A stretch of 64,000 nt of DNA from Prevotella sp. (lineage in GTDB: Bacteria > Bacteroidota > Bacteroidia > Bacteroidales > Bacteroidaceae). How positions within the stretch are numbered: the stretch's first letter is position 1; each line of letters opens with the position of its first letter. The notes under the pieces are model-generated. The model had not been told where the DNA came from. It saw only the letters and a program-made list of their open reading frames with translations, and did no database searches. Shown here one piece after another: positions 7,907 to 16,727 of this stretch. The stretch is from NCBI GenBank assembly GCA_017413085.1, contig JAFPVC010000061.1, positions 124,001 through 188,000 of the forward strand, in the 5' to 3' direction. The position numbers and the translations under genes are program-made.

Positions 7907-9625
7907 ATGAAAAAACAAGTACTCTCAATACTCGTGTTGCTCGCAGCAGTAGCCACGGGCGCAATGGCACAGACTACCTACAAAGTCTCTGTGAAGGAAG
8001 GCACCGAGGATGCCACCAGTTGGACTATCACTCCCGCCGAGGCTACGACCACGGGCGTGGCACAGGGCACAGAGGTGACCGCCACCTACAACGGCACGAA
8101 GAAGGTGAAGAGCGTCAAGGCCGTGAAGAAGGCCAAGGCTAACCCGACGCTGACCTTGGGTGCGATGTCGAATGGCGGCGATCCCTTCAGCGGGAGCAGT
8201 GGCTCGGGAGCCTACAGCCAGACATTCGCCGTGGGCGGCCAGATTGCCATTATCTACAAGAACACGAGCAATGAGAGCGTGAAGGTCGTGACCGATGCAC
8301 TCACCGCCGCCGACATCAGCAATGAAGGCATGACGGCCACCATCAACGTGACTATCGACGATGCCGACAAGACGCAGGGCGTGACCTACATCTACCCCGC
8401 AGCGATAGCGAATGACGACGGCACTATTAATTCCGATTTCACGAATCAGAACGGCACAGTGACAGCGATCTACAAGGGTTCTGGTGCTTGGGACGGCGAT
8501 GCATTGCCCTCGGTATCAATGGACAGCCAGCAGGCCATCGTGAAGTTTATTCTGAAGGACAAGAGCAACAACCTGCTCAACGCCTCCAGCCTAAACATCT
8601 CGGCAACCAGCAACAAGCTGGTGAAGAGCATAGGCTATAACACCCAGTCGCGCCATACGGGCTACACCTACGACAACGGTTCTGACTATGCAGATGCCAC
8701 CAGCAATCTTGTCGACGGCAACACAAGCAGCAAGTGGTGTTCCAATCCTGGACATAAGACCGATGGCATTTACTTCTGCGAGTTCCATACGGCCAGTGCC
8801 GTTCAGGTAGACGGCTATACCCTCACTACTGGTAATGACAACGAAACCTGGGAAGGCCGTAACCCCAAGGACTGGGTACTGAAGGCCAAGGTGAACGCTG
8901 GCGATGCATGGACTACGATTGCCACCGTGAGCAACGAATCAACGATGGAGGATAAGAACTGCAAGGCGTATGACTTCAGCGTCGACACTCCGGGTAAGTA
9001 CCAGTACTTCCGCATCGAAATCAGCAGCACCCGCGGAGGCGATGGCACGATGCAACTCTGCGAAATGCAGCTCTTCGAGAACACCTATGGCACGGCTTAC
9101 GGCGACCTGACCGTCACCCCTGCCAGCGCTACCAGCGAAATCTTCGTAGCCCTGCGCAACGAGAACGGCGACGACACCTATACGGTCTCAGCCAATGTCG
9201 GCGAGAAAAAGTACGCTTTCTCTAAGAGTGGCGTGACCTTCCAGAACGGCCAGTATTATGAGATTACGGTGAAGATGGCGGAGCAGACCGCTTCTACCGT
9301 TGAGTGGATCTTCTCGGAAATGTCAGGACATCCTGATCTTTATATGGGTTACACATATAAAGGTGTGACGCTCTCCGGCGAAATGGGCAACCTGGATATA
9401 AGCCATGGCATGCTTGATGCAATGGAAGGTCTTACCTTTACCGCCCCGTCAGGCAAGCATTTCAAGAAGATCGTCATTACTGCAACAGGTATGGCTGATA
9501 TCGATGGCTGGACGAACGATAGGGAATCCGGTAATTGGACCTCCACTTGGACTGGCGACGCATCGAGCGTCACCTTCTCTGGTATGGCCGATGGGGTAAC
9601 GTCGATTGTCTTCACGTTAGAGTAA
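7907..9625 (+). CDS. Exported protein with discoidin-like (F5/8 type C) domain
   Basis: This 572-residue protein has a signal peptide MKKQVLSILVLLAAVATGAMA-Q. After an N-terminal beta-rich segment (QTTYKVSVKEGTEDATSW...), residues of about 230-400 resemble a discoidin/F5-8C carbohydrate-binding fold: TSNLVDGNTSSKWCSN, an EFHTASAVQVDGYTL strand, and WVLKAKVNAGDAWTTI. No catalytic motif, lipobox or C-terminal sorting tail is evident. It heads the operon that continues with the ubiquitin-domain gene 96 bp downstream. A secreted glycan- or host-binding role is inferred only. The coding region is visibly GC-richer than its flanks. Confidence 0.7.
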   Translation: MKKQVLSILVLLAAVATGAMAQTTYKVSVKEGTEDATSWTITPAEATTTGVAQGTEVTATYNGTKKVKSVKAVKKAKANPTLTLGAMSNGGDPFSGSSGSGAYSQTFAVGGQIAIIYKNTSNESVKVVTDALTAADISNEGMTATINVTIDDADKTQGVTYIYPAAIANDDGTINSDFTNQNGTVTAIYKGSGAWDGDALPSVSMDSQQAIVKFILKDKSNNLLNASSLNISATSNKLVKSIGYNTQSRHTGYTYDNGSDYADATSNLVDGNTSSKWCSNPGHKTDGIYFCEFHTASAVQVDGYTLTTGNDNETWEGRNPKDWVLKAKVNAGDAWTTIATVSNESTMEDKNCKAYDFSVDTPGKYQYFRIEISSTRGGDGTMQLCEMQLFENTYGTAYGDLTVTPASATSEIFVALRNENGDDTYTVSANVGEKKYAFSKSGVTFQNGQYYEITVKMAEQTASTVEWIFSEMSGHPDLYMGYTYKGVTLSGEMGNLDISHGMLDAMEGLTFTAPSGKHFKKIVITATGMADIDGWTNDRESGNWTSTWTGDASSVTFSGMADGVTSIVFTLE

Positions 9626-9646
9626 AGAACCCATGAGGTATAGTGA

Positions 9647-9667
9647 ATCAGGGGACGGTTCCCTGAT
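9647..9667 (+). other. Intra-operon hairpin between the two exported-protein genes
   Basis: ATCAGGG (9647-9653) pairs with CCCTGAT (9661-9667) around a 7-nt loop. No T-run follows, so it looks more like an mRNA processing or stability hairpin than a terminator. Confidence 0.4.
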
Positions 9668-9721
9668 CCGTAAGAGCCGTCAGACAAAAGAAATAACATA
9701 AAATTAAAACATTAAAGAACA

Positions 9722-11086
9722 ATGAAACATCGATTTCTATATATCATGGCACTGCTGCTGTTCATCACAGTTCAGGCGAGCGCCATGCAGATTTTCGTCA
9801 AGACGCTGACGGGAAAGACTATCACGTTAGACGTGGAGCCTGTGGACTTAGTCAGCGATGTAAAGACGAAAATCCTTGACAAGGAAGGCATTCCTGTTGC
9901 ACAGCAGCGCCTTATCTTTGCTGGTAAAGAACTGGAGGACGGCAAAACACTGGCCTCCTACAACATCCAGAAGGAATCTACGCTACACCTCCTCCTGAAG
10001 AAGGACTGGATCGACCTGACGCCGAATGCCGACGGTACGGAGTGGACACTCAGCACGATGCCCGAATACGACGTTGAGCTGGAAGTGACATACTACACCG
10101 ATGCCGAACTCGACCAGATGGCAGCCGATGAAGTCATCGCCAAGATAACAGCCATCGGCACCGTGACCTATACTCCTGAGAGCAAGGCCCTCATCGACGC
10201 AGCACGCACGGCCTACGACGCGCTGACCACCGACCAGCAGGCACTCGTGACAAACTACTCGACGCTGACCGATGCCGAGACCACCTACGCCACCGCTGAG
10301 GAGACCGCCTACACCGAGGGCGTAGAGCTGACCAAGAACCCCGACGGCACGTGGACACTCGCCGCAACTCCCGCCTTCGACGTGGAGCTGGAAGTGGAGT
10401 ATGAGACCGAATTGGCCCTCTCCGAGACAACGGACAACAGCGCTGCACTGACAGAGTGGGACGGCTACGAGGCCGACGTCACCATGACGCGCACGCTTGC
10501 CACCGGTTCGTGGAATACGTTTGCTGCTCCGTTCAGCACCGCCATCCCCGAGGGCTGGACCGTGAAGGAACTAACCAGCGCAACGTTCGCAGACGGAACG
10601 CTGACCCTGAACTTCGCCAATGCCGCCAGCATCGAGGCCGGCAAACCCTATCTGGTGAAGGTCACTGCCAACACCGACCTCTCCGCAGCACCCTTCACGG
10701 GAGCCATCGTGAGCAAGGATGCACAGCCCTTCACCTCGACCGACGTCGATTTCATCCCCACGCTGGGCGCAACGACCATTCCCGACGGCGACACGAAGGC
10801 CGTGCTCTTCCTGGCAGCCAACAACACGCTGCTGAACCCCTCGGCACTGCCCGCCAACATGAAGGGCTTCCGCGCCTACTTCCAGCTGAAGGGCGAGAGT
10901 GCCAGTCTGGCCCGCGCCTTCAGCATAGACTTTGGCGACGGCGAGACTACGGGCATCAAGGCAATTGACACTGACAGAGCAGCCAGCACCGACAATGCCA
11001 CCTACACACTGGACGGCCGCCGCATCAGCAAGGCCACACAGAAGGGTGTCTATATTCAGAATGGTAAAAAGGTAATCATCAAGTAA
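9722..11086 (+). CDS. Exported multidomain protein with N-terminal ubiquitin domain
   Basis: This is a 454-residue protein. Signal peptide [21 protein letters not shown] is followed at residue 22 by [19 protein letters not shown], the mature start of ubiquitin. By eye 56 of the first 72 ubiquitin positions are identical to human ubiquitin, including all seven lysines (K6, 11, 27, 29, 33, 48, 63), L8 and I44. The LRGG tail is missing: after LHLLLKK the chain continues into two related modules ending in VELEV-Y (about 95-125 and 195-225), separated by a helical FIVAR-like stretch ([20 protein letters not shown]). A beta-rich C-terminal region ends in the tail [10 protein letters not shown]...[13 protein letters not shown], resembling Prevotella sorting-type tails. 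Without a diglycine it cannot be conjugated as ubiquitin is. A decoy or inhibitor role, as proposed for secreted Bacteroides ubiquitin, is possible. Confidence 0.93.
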   Translation: MKHRFLYIMALLLFITVQASAMQIFVKTLTGKTITLDVEPVDLVSDVKTKILDKEGIPVAQQRLIFAGKELEDGKTLASYNIQKESTLHLLLKKDWIDLTPNADGTEWTLSTMPEYDVELEVTYYTDAELDQMAADEVIAKITAIGTVTYTPESKALIDAARTAYDALTTDQQALVTNYSTLTDAETTYATAEETAYTEGVELTKNPDGTWTLAATPAFDVELEVEYETELALSETTDNSAALTEWDGYEADVTMTRTLATGSWNTFAAPFSTAIPEGWTVKELTSATFADGTLTLNFANAASIEAGKPYLVKVTANTDLSAAPFTGAIVSKDAQPFTSTDVDFIPTLGATTIPDGDTKAVLFLAANNTLLNPSALPANMKGFRAYFQLKGESASLARAFSIDFGDGETTGIKAIDTDRAASTDNATYTLDGRRISKATQKGVYIQNGKKVIIK

Positions 11087-11104
11087 AGCAAGGAGGACTC
11101 AGAT

Positions 11105-11272
11105 ATGACAAAGAAAGAATATCAGAAGCCCGTGATGGAAATTCTTGAGGCTGACTTGGATCAACTGTTACTGGCCTATTCCGTGCAGACCGATGGCCTT
11201 GACGACGACAACTTGGCTCTTCCCGACGACGAAGAGCCTAAAAGTGGCAGTGTTTGGGAAGAGGCTTGGTAA
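11105..11272 (+). CDS. Small 55-residue acidic protein at the end of the ubiquitin operon
   Basis: ATG at 11105 to TAA at 11270-11272 gives MTKKEYQKPVMEILEADLDQ..., followed by LLLAYSVQTDGLDDDNLAL and an acidic tail ending VWEEAW. It starts 18 bp after the ubiquitin-domain gene and ends just before a strong terminator, so it is the last gene of that operon. The lysine-rich start with Y-x-K-P, a leucine-rich middle and a polar or acidic end recall small Bacteroidales proteins of unknown role and peptide-precursor leaders. No maturation enzyme is nearby, so the function is left open. Confidence 0.7.
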   Translation: MTKKEYQKPVMEILEADLDQLLLAYSVQTDGLDDDNLALPDDEEPKSGSVWEEAW

Positions 11273-11297
11273 CTATTTGTACCATTAGCAACCATCA

Positions 11298-11340
11298 TTC
11301 GGGGACGGAGCAAACCAAAATGCTTCGTCCCCGAAATTTT
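11298..11340 (+). terminator. Terminator of the ubiquitin operon
   Basis: A 15-bp stem (11298-11312 with 11321-11335, one G-T pair; core CGGGGACG/CGTCCCCG) is followed by ATTTT. Confidence 0.85.
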
Positions 11341-12062
11341 ACATCAAATCCAGTATATCCCTAAAGAAAACCTCGACAATCCGTTGCATTAATGGCTCGT
11401 CATCTAAAAACTTAAAAGAACTATACAAGAAACTAAAAATCCTAATATGCTGATTTTTCGTACATAAAACGTAATGTGAGCCTTAAAAACAATTTGACCA
11501 GTGACAGCGAGAGTGGCGAGGGAACCATCTACACACCTCATCTATTCTGACATTATGCTATCAAAACACCTGTTTCTGCTTACAAAGTGTCAGAATGAAA
11601 AACTCCGTTCTGAAACGCAAACGGGAACTCGGGAGAGTGCCGAATACTGGTAAATATTGGACTTTATGCCCATGTTTACCGCCGTTTTGCACTAAACACG
11701 TTGTAATCGCATAGCTTTTACACTGCAATCAGGCCCAAATTGCATTGTAATCAGGCCCAAATTGCATTGCAATCAGGCCCAAATTACAATGTAATCAAGA
11801 CCCGATTACAACGCAATTTGTATGCTTTTAGGTGAAACAGGAAATGCTATTGCTGATTATCAACAAGTTACAGAATTACCAATTTCTCGCCACACGAAAC
11901 CATCGGGAAATAATTTCAGAATATCGCAAGGAAATGGAGGTAGGAAAAATCAAAGTGTCAGCGAAAAGGTGTTTTGGCTGACATTACCGTCCGAAAGAGG
12001 AAATTTGTATAGGTTAGTGAAAATTCGCGGTTTAACTATTTGGGTGTTTCGTGGAAAAGTAG
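11341..12062. other. Intergenic region upstream of gmk
   Basis: About 720 bp without a convincing gene. It holds a 22-bp-period repeat array (11721-11820) and the gmk promoter at its end. A run of codons at 11822-12079 has no family resemblance and overlaps that promoter, so it was not called. Confidence 0.6.
11721..11820. repeat. Tandem 22-bp TGTAATCAGG-type array, locus 1
   Basis: Units start at 11721, 11743, 11765, 11787 and 11809 (partial), an exact 22-bp period. Consensus is roughly YRYTGYAATCAGGCCCAAATTR; each unit is an imperfect dyad (TGTAATC...GATTACA in the best copy). Related arrays are at 37125-37234 and 61584-61693. Confidence 0.85.
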
Positions 12063-12070
12063 TAACTTTG
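12039..12070 (+). promoter_or_regulatory. gmk promoter
   Basis: TTTG (12039-12042) and TAACTTTG (12063-12070), 20 bp apart, lie 25 bp before the gmk start at 12096. Confidence 0.7.
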
Positions 12071-12095
12071 CACTTTTAAACATGAACTGAGAACT

Positions 12096-12677
12096 ATGAA
12101 CTGTGAACTGACTAGCGGTAAGCTACTGATTTTCTCTGCGCCGAGCGGCAGCGGAAAGTCAACAATAATAAACTGGCTGATGCAGGAGCATCCGGAACTA
12201 AATATGCGCTTTTCCATCAGCTGCACGTCGCGTGCTCCGCGCGGACAGGAGCAGAACGGCGTGGAATATTTTTTCCTCACGCCCGAGGAGTTCCGCGAGA
12301 AGATTCAGAACGATGAGTTTGTGGAGTACGAGGAAGTATATCAAGACCGCTACTACGGTACGCTGAAATCGCAGGTGGACAAACAACTTGCGGCAGGCGA
12401 GAACGTAGTGTTCGACGTAGACGTGCACGGTGCAATGAACATCAAGAAGGCATACGGCGACCGTGCCCTGAGCCTGTTCATACAGCCACCGTCAGTGGAA
12501 GAACTGCGCCGCCGCCTCAACGGCAGGGGCACCGATGCTCCGGAGGTGATAGAGCAGCGCATAGCCAGGGCCGAATATGAGTTGACCTTCGCAGAGAAGT
12601 TCGACACCGTAGTGGTTAACGACGACTTGGAGACGGCAAAGAAAGATGCATTGTGCAAATTACAGGCGTTCCTGTAA
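12096..12677 (+). CDS. gmk: Guanylate kinase
   Basis: This 193-residue cytoplasmic enzyme converts GMP and ATP to GDP and ADP in purine nucleotide synthesis. The P-loop SAPSGSGKST is at residues 14-23. The GMP-binding part has SCTSRAPRGQEQNGVEYFF and the lid region FVEYEEVYQDRYYGTLKSQV, and VVFDVDVHGAMNIKKAYG is the conserved central strand. Length and order are standard for bacterial Gmk. It has its own promoter and is separated from the next gene by a repeat-like spacer. Confidence 0.97.
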   Translation: MNCELTSGKLLIFSAPSGSGKSTIINWLMQEHPELNMRFSISCTSRAPRGQEQNGVEYFFLTPEEFREKIQNDEFVEYEEVYQDRYYGTLKSQVDKQLAAGENVVFDVDVHGAMNIKKAYGDRALSLFIQPPSVEELRRRLNGRGTDAPEVIEQRIARAEYELTFAEKFDTVVVNDDLETAKKDALCKLQAFL

Positions 12678-12693
12678 AGCACAAAGCATCATG

Positions 12694-12778
12694 CACAATT
12701 CACAATGCATAATTACCATGCGGACACGTTTTACATGCGGCAGCCAATTGTGCATTGTGCATTATGCATTGTGAATTG
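12694..12778. repeat. Long inverted repeat between gmk and the aminotransferase gene
   Basis: CAATTCACAATGCATAAT near 12697 is the reverse complement of ATTATGCATTGTGAATTG near 12761, separated by about 46 bp. It could form a cruciform or a weak bidirectional hairpin. The same kind of sequence is a common low-complexity intergenic element. Confidence 0.6.
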
Positions 12779-12799
12779 AAAAAAAGTAAACAGTAAAAG

Positions 12800-13933
12800 A
12801 TGATTCCATTCAACAAACCATACTGCAGCGGGAGGGAGCAAACATACATGGCAGAAGTGTGCCGCTCCATGACGATGTCAGGAAACGGCGACTTCACCAA
12901 GAAATGCCACAGTTTCTTTGAAGACAGATACGGCTTCAGGAAAGTGCTGCTGTGCACGTCGGGCACCGACGCACTGGAGATGTGCGCCATGCTCTGCAAC
13001 CTGAATGAAGGCGACGAAGTGATTGTGCCGTCATACACCTTCGTGTCGAGTGCAATAGCGTTCATACGCGAAAAGGCAAAGGTGGTGTTTGCTGACAGCG
13101 GCAAGTACAACCCGAACATCACGGCAGAAACGATAGAGCCGCTGATAACGCCGAAGACGAGGGTAATCTGCGTGGTTCACTATGCCGGCGTGGCTTGTGA
13201 CATGGATGCGATAATGGCACTGGCCGAGAAACACGGCATCATCGTAGTGGAAGATGCTGCACACGCCATCGACTCATACTACAAAGGCAGGCCACTGGGC
13301 AGTATAGGACATCTTGCAGCTTTCTCATTCCATGAGACGAAGAACATCATCTGCGGTGAGGGCGGTATGCTCGCAATAAACGACGAACGCTTCGTTAGCC
13401 GTGCCGAGATATTGTGGGAGAAAGGCACCAACAGGGCAGAGTTCTATCGTGGCATGGTAAACAAATATGGATGGTGCGACATGGGTTCGTCGTTCTTGCC
13501 GTCGGAGTTCAACGCCGCATACCTGTGGGCGCAGCTTGAACAGATAGACGACATACAGCAGAGGCGCAAACTGCTGTGGCAGACATACTACGACGTATTG
13601 CAGCCGGTGATAGACAAGGCACGGTTCACGCTGCCGCAGATACCGGATTATGCCACGAACAACGCTCACATGTTCTACATTGTGTGTCCGTCGCTGGATG
13701 TACGCACACGGTTGATGAGTTATCTGAAAGAGAACGGCGTGCAGTCCACATTCCACTACATACCGCTGCACTCAAGCGACTATGCCAAGACGCATTACAC
13801 AGACATAGCGGAATTGCCCGAATGTGACAGGTATGGCGACTGCCTCGTAAGGCTGCCGTTGTATTATGAACTGACTGAGGATGAGGCCAGGTACATAGCC
13901 GGACTGATATTGAAATTTCAAGAAGCCAACTAA
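12800..13933 (+). CDS. wecE: DegT/DnrJ/EryC1 aminotransferase, dTDP-4-amino-4,6-dideoxygalactose transaminase type
   Basis: This is a 377-residue PLP-dependent sugar aminotransferase of the WecE/RffA type, which converts dTDP-4-keto-6-deoxyglucose to dTDP-4-amino-4,6-dideoxygalactose for surface glycans. Matching segments are MIPFNKPYCSGREQTYM, VHYAGVACDMDAIMALAEKHG and SFHETKNIICGEGGM, with K181 expected to form the PLP Schiff base. Length agrees with E. coli WecE. The next gene begins 3 bp downstream, so the two are probably coexpressed. The product sugar is inferred from family resemblance. Confidence 0.88.
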   Translation: MIPFNKPYCSGREQTYMAEVCRSMTMSGNGDFTKKCHSFFEDRYGFRKVLLCTSGTDALEMCAMLCNLNEGDEVIVPSYTFVSSAIAFIREKAKVVFADSGKYNPNITAETIEPLITPKTRVICVVHYAGVACDMDAIMALAEKHGIIVVEDAAHAIDSYYKGRPLGSIGHLAAFSFHETKNIICGEGGMLAINDERFVSRAEILWEKGTNRAEFYRGMVNKYGWCDMGSSFLPSEFNAAYLWAQLEQIDDIQQRRKLLWQTYYDVLQPVIDKARFTLPQIPDYATNNAHMFYIVCPSLDVRTRLMSYLKENGVQSTFHYIPLHSSDYAKTHYTDIAELPECDRYGDCLVRLPLYYELTEDEARYIAGLILKFQEAN

Positions 13934-13936
13934 GGA

Positions 13937-15838
13937 ATGGAAAAGCTGAAAAAAGGTTTTATCTGGTTTTGGAGTAATCCACGGTGTGTATTCTGGCTTG
14001 GCATGGCTATCGTGCTGCTCGCCACGTCGCTTGAGGTGTTCAGGGGAAGAAACACCAACTATTTCGACTATCAGGACTCCACACGCATGTTCTGGGAAGG
14101 GCTGTCGCCCTACAACCTGGAATATGCCCAGGCACACAGCATATACTTTCTCTATACGCCAGTGTTCAGCGTGCTGTTCGCCCCCATATTTTTCCTGCCG
14201 TGGTGGCTGGGACCCTACGTATGGAATATCGGCAACTACTGCTTGTTTACGCTTGCCATTAAGACACTGCCGCAGCAGTTTGATAAATACAAGCACTGGA
14301 TATTCCTTTTCCTGTTGCCAGTGGCACTGCAGACCATTTTCTGCTATCAGCACAACATCATAGTGTGCTACATTTATATCTTCGCATACTCGCTGCTTGA
14401 GCGCGGCAAAGGAGTGTGGGCGGTACTGCTGATTATGATTTCCGCCTGCACAAAGGTGTATGGCGCTGCCGAACTGGCGCTGCTGCTATGCTATCCCAAG
14501 ACATGGCGCAACCTTGCACTGGCAGCGGTGTTTGGTGCTCTGCTGATATGCTTGCCGCTGGTAAATACAAACTTCGACAATCCATTCGTGCTTTATCAGC
14601 AGATGTTCGACATGATAGCAAGTCATCACAGCGACTCTGATTTCATCGGTATACTCTTCGCACGCGGACTGAAGCCTTATCTGCTGCCAAACTACCGCAT
14701 GGTGCAGATGATAGTGTTTGCACTGCTCGGCATATTGTTCTTCGTGCGCTACAAGCGTTGGAAGGACTTTTCTTTCCGCGTCGAGGCACTGGCGGTGCTT
14801 ACAGGTTTTATGATACTGTTCAGCGACTGCCCCGAAACACATACATATATCATTGCCCTGCCATTCTATGCCATGGCATTCTGGTTGCGCGAACACCGCA
14901 CATGGTTCGACTGGACGGTATTCTGGCTGTTGGTGATAAACTTCGGCATACTGCCTACCGACGTTCTGTGTCCGGCATGGCTGCACAACTACGTTCACCA
15001 GACTTTCTGGCTTGACGTGTATACCTTCTTTGTGGCATGGCTCAGCGTGCTGTGGTGGGCTGTAGGGCCACGCATTAAAAACAAAGTGCCGAAGATGCAG
15101 ACGGCCATGCTGCTGACTGCGCTGCTGTTTGCCACCAATGCCATGGCACAAAAGAAAACGCCCATGACGCGTGTGTTTAACGTCAAGGGCGTATGCTTCA
15201 ATATGAAATTCGTGCAGGGTGGGCGGTTCACCATGGGTGCACAGCCCGGCGACAAGTTTGCCGATGCCGACGAGGTGCGCCATTCGGTCATTGTAAACAA
15301 CTTCTACATTGGAGAGACCGAAGTGACTCAGGAACTATGGGAAGCCGTCATGGGCAAGAACCGAGCAAGGCAGAAAGGCAGTAAACTGCCAATGGAATAT
15401 GTTACCTACGACATGTGCCAGGAGTTTATCGCCAAGCTCAATGCTATGACAGGTCAGCATTTCCGTCTGCCTACCGAGGCGGAATGGGAGTATGCCGCAC
15501 GCGGAGGACGCAAGTCAAAGGGCTACATATATTCTGGCAGCAACAACATTAGCGAAGTAGCCAACTATACGCTTGACTCACGCAACATCTATCATGCTCC
15601 TGTGGCAAGCAAGAAACCCAATGAACTTGGACTATACGACATGTCGGGCAATGTGTGGGAGTGGTGCAGCGACTGGTACAGCAAGACACCGGGCGGCAAG
15701 CAGTCAAGCAACTTCCATGTAATACGCGGCGGAGGCCACGACTGCTACGCACGCTACTGCCGCTCAACCAACCGTTTCATGTATGACCAGCGCCGCCGCC
15801 GTGACCTTGTCGGCTTCAGACTGGCGATGTCAAGATAA
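13937..15838 (+). CDS. Fusion: GT87/DUF2029 membrane glycosyltransferase plus formylglycine-generating-enzyme domain
   Basis: This is one 633-residue frame with two unrelated halves. Residues 1-385 are polytopic with the DUF2029/GT87 pattern (NYFDYQDSTRMFWEGLSPYN, then LYTPVFSVLFAPIFFLPWW), the family of polyprenol-phosphate-sugar-dependent mannosyltransferases. From M387 a signal-peptide-like stretch MQTAMLLTALLFATNAMAQ leads into an SUMF1/FGE-sulfatase domain: GGRFTMG, EVTQELWEAVMG, FRLPTEAEWEYAARGG, GLYDMSGNVWEWCSDW, VGFRLAMSR. Its CYARYC (C603 and C608) reproduces the C-x4-C catalytic pair of true FGE. The internal export signal suggests two formerly separate genes joined by loss of a stop, or a second start at 15095. 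It begins 3 bp after wecE. Confidence 0.85.
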   Translation: MEKLKKGFIWFWSNPRCVFWLGMAIVLLATSLEVFRGRNTNYFDYQDSTRMFWEGLSPYNLEYAQAHSIYFLYTPVFSVLFAPIFFLPWWLGPYVWNIGNYCLFTLAIKTLPQQFDKYKHWIFLFLLPVALQTIFCYQHNIIVCYIYIFAYSLLERGKGVWAVLLIMISACTKVYGAAELALLLCYPKTWRNLALAAVFGALLICLPLVNTNFDNPFVLYQQMFDMIASHHSDSDFIGILFARGLKPYLLPNYRMVQMIVFALLGILFFVRYKRWKDFSFRVEALAVLTGFMILFSDCPETHTYIIALPFYAMAFWLREHRTWFDWTVFWLLVINFGILPTDVLCPAWLHNYVHQTFWLDVYTFFVAWLSVLWWAVGPRIKNKVPKMQTAMLLTALLFATNAMAQKKTPMTRVFNVKGVCFNMKFVQGGRFTMGAQPGDKFADADEVRHSVIVNNFYIGETEVTQELWEAVMGKNRARQKGSKLPMEYVTYDMCQEFIAKLNAMTGQHFRLPTEAEWEYAARGGRKSKGYIYSGSNNISEVANYTLDSRNIYHAPVASKKPNELGLYDMSGNVWEWCSDWYSKTPGGKQSSNFHVIRGGGHDCYARYCRSTNRFMYDQRRRRDLVGFRLAMSR

Positions 15839-15880
15839 GCGTATAGCGATACCAAGAGACGCCTGCACAGTCCAAATGTC

Positions 15881-16201
15881 TCAGCCGATAACAACTGCAG
15901 TGCCGCTGGTGGCTACCATCAGCATGGAGTTGTTTTGGCCGATGGTTTCATAGTCGATGTCAACACCTACGATGGCATTGGCTCCAAGTTCCATTGCACG
16001 CTGCTGCATCTCTGCCAGCGATGTATCCTTGGCTTCGATGAGCACTTTCTCATAACTGCCTGAACGGCCGCCGATGATGTCGCGGATGCCGGCAAAGAAG
16101 TCCTTTACGAAATTAGCACCGATGATGGTCTCACCTGTCACCACACCTTTGTATTCACGAATTGTGTGGCCTTCAATCTGCGGGGTTGTTGAAATAATCA
16201 T
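15881..16201 (-). CDS. YbjQ family (UPF0145) protein
   Basis: This 106-residue cytoplasmic protein matches the YbjQ/UPF0145 family, sometimes called a heavy-metal-binding domain. Recognisable segments are [38 protein letters not shown] and the core [14 protein letters not shown]. These proteins form small pentameric assemblies; their physiological role is unknown. It is a single gene, convergent with the GT87-FGE gene. The first tandem repeat array begins 38 bp upstream of its start. Confidence 0.93.
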   Translation of the reverse strand: MIISTTPQIEGHTIREYKGVVTGETIIGANFVKDFFAGIRDIIGGRSGSYEKVLIEAKDTSLAEMQQRAMELGANAIVGVDIDYETIGQNNSMLMVATSGTAVVIG

Positions 16202-16238
16202 GTTGTTTAGTGTTTTAAAGGTTTATTTTTTGATTTTA

Positions 16239-16727
16239 AAGACAACTCAGGACAACTTGGACAACTTTCTCTTACACATTACTTCTGTAATATAGATGTT
16301 GTCATTGTTGTCTGCATTGTCTTCTATTCCTATTTGCTCTTAAGACAACAGGGGACAACGAGGACAACATTTTCCACACATCACTTCCGTCATGTAGAGG
16401 TTGTCATTGTTGTCTACGTTGTCTTCTATTCCCATTTGCTTTTAAGACAACAGGGGACAACGAGGACAACTTTCTATCACACATCACTTCTGTAATATAG
16501 ATGTTGTCTGCGTTGTCTTCATTCTTTCTTGTTTTTAAGACAACAGGGGACAACGAGGACAACATTTTCCACACATCACTTCTGTAATATAGATATTGTC
16601 ATTGTTGTCTGCGTTGTCTTCTATTCCTATTTGCTTTTAAGACAACAGGGGACAACGAGGACAACATTTTTCACAGATCACTTCCGTCATGCAGAGGTTG
16701 TCATCGTTGTCTCTGTTGTCTTCTATC
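16239..16727. repeat. Tandem array of five ~102-bp GACAAC/GTTGTC hairpin units
   Basis: Units start with AAGACAAC at 16239, 16342, 16444, 16537 and 16639 (periods 103, 102, 93, 102; the 93-bp unit lacks one GTTGTC). Each unit is AAGACAAC-GGACAAC-GGACAAC, a CACATCACTTCYGTMAT middle, then GTTGTC-GTTGTC-GTTGTCTT and a TTCTATTCCTATTTGC linker, so left and right arms are complementary. The array ends exactly at the stop codon of the GxxExxY gene. Confidence 0.95.

Noticed and set aside
9722-11086. Ubiquitin domain as eukaryotic contamination
   Set aside because: It is in frame with a bacterial signal peptide and bacterial modules, lies in an operon with a bacterial terminator, and lacks introns or polyubiquitin structure.
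11721-11820. 22-bp arrays considered as CRISPR
   Set aside because: There are no spacers of separate origin; the whole period is 22 bp, all positions are related, and no cas genes are present. The same applies to 37125-37234 and 61584-61693.
11822-12079. 85-codon frame before gmk
   Set aside because: It overlaps the gmk promoter, shows no recognisable domain and begins at the edge of the 22-bp array.
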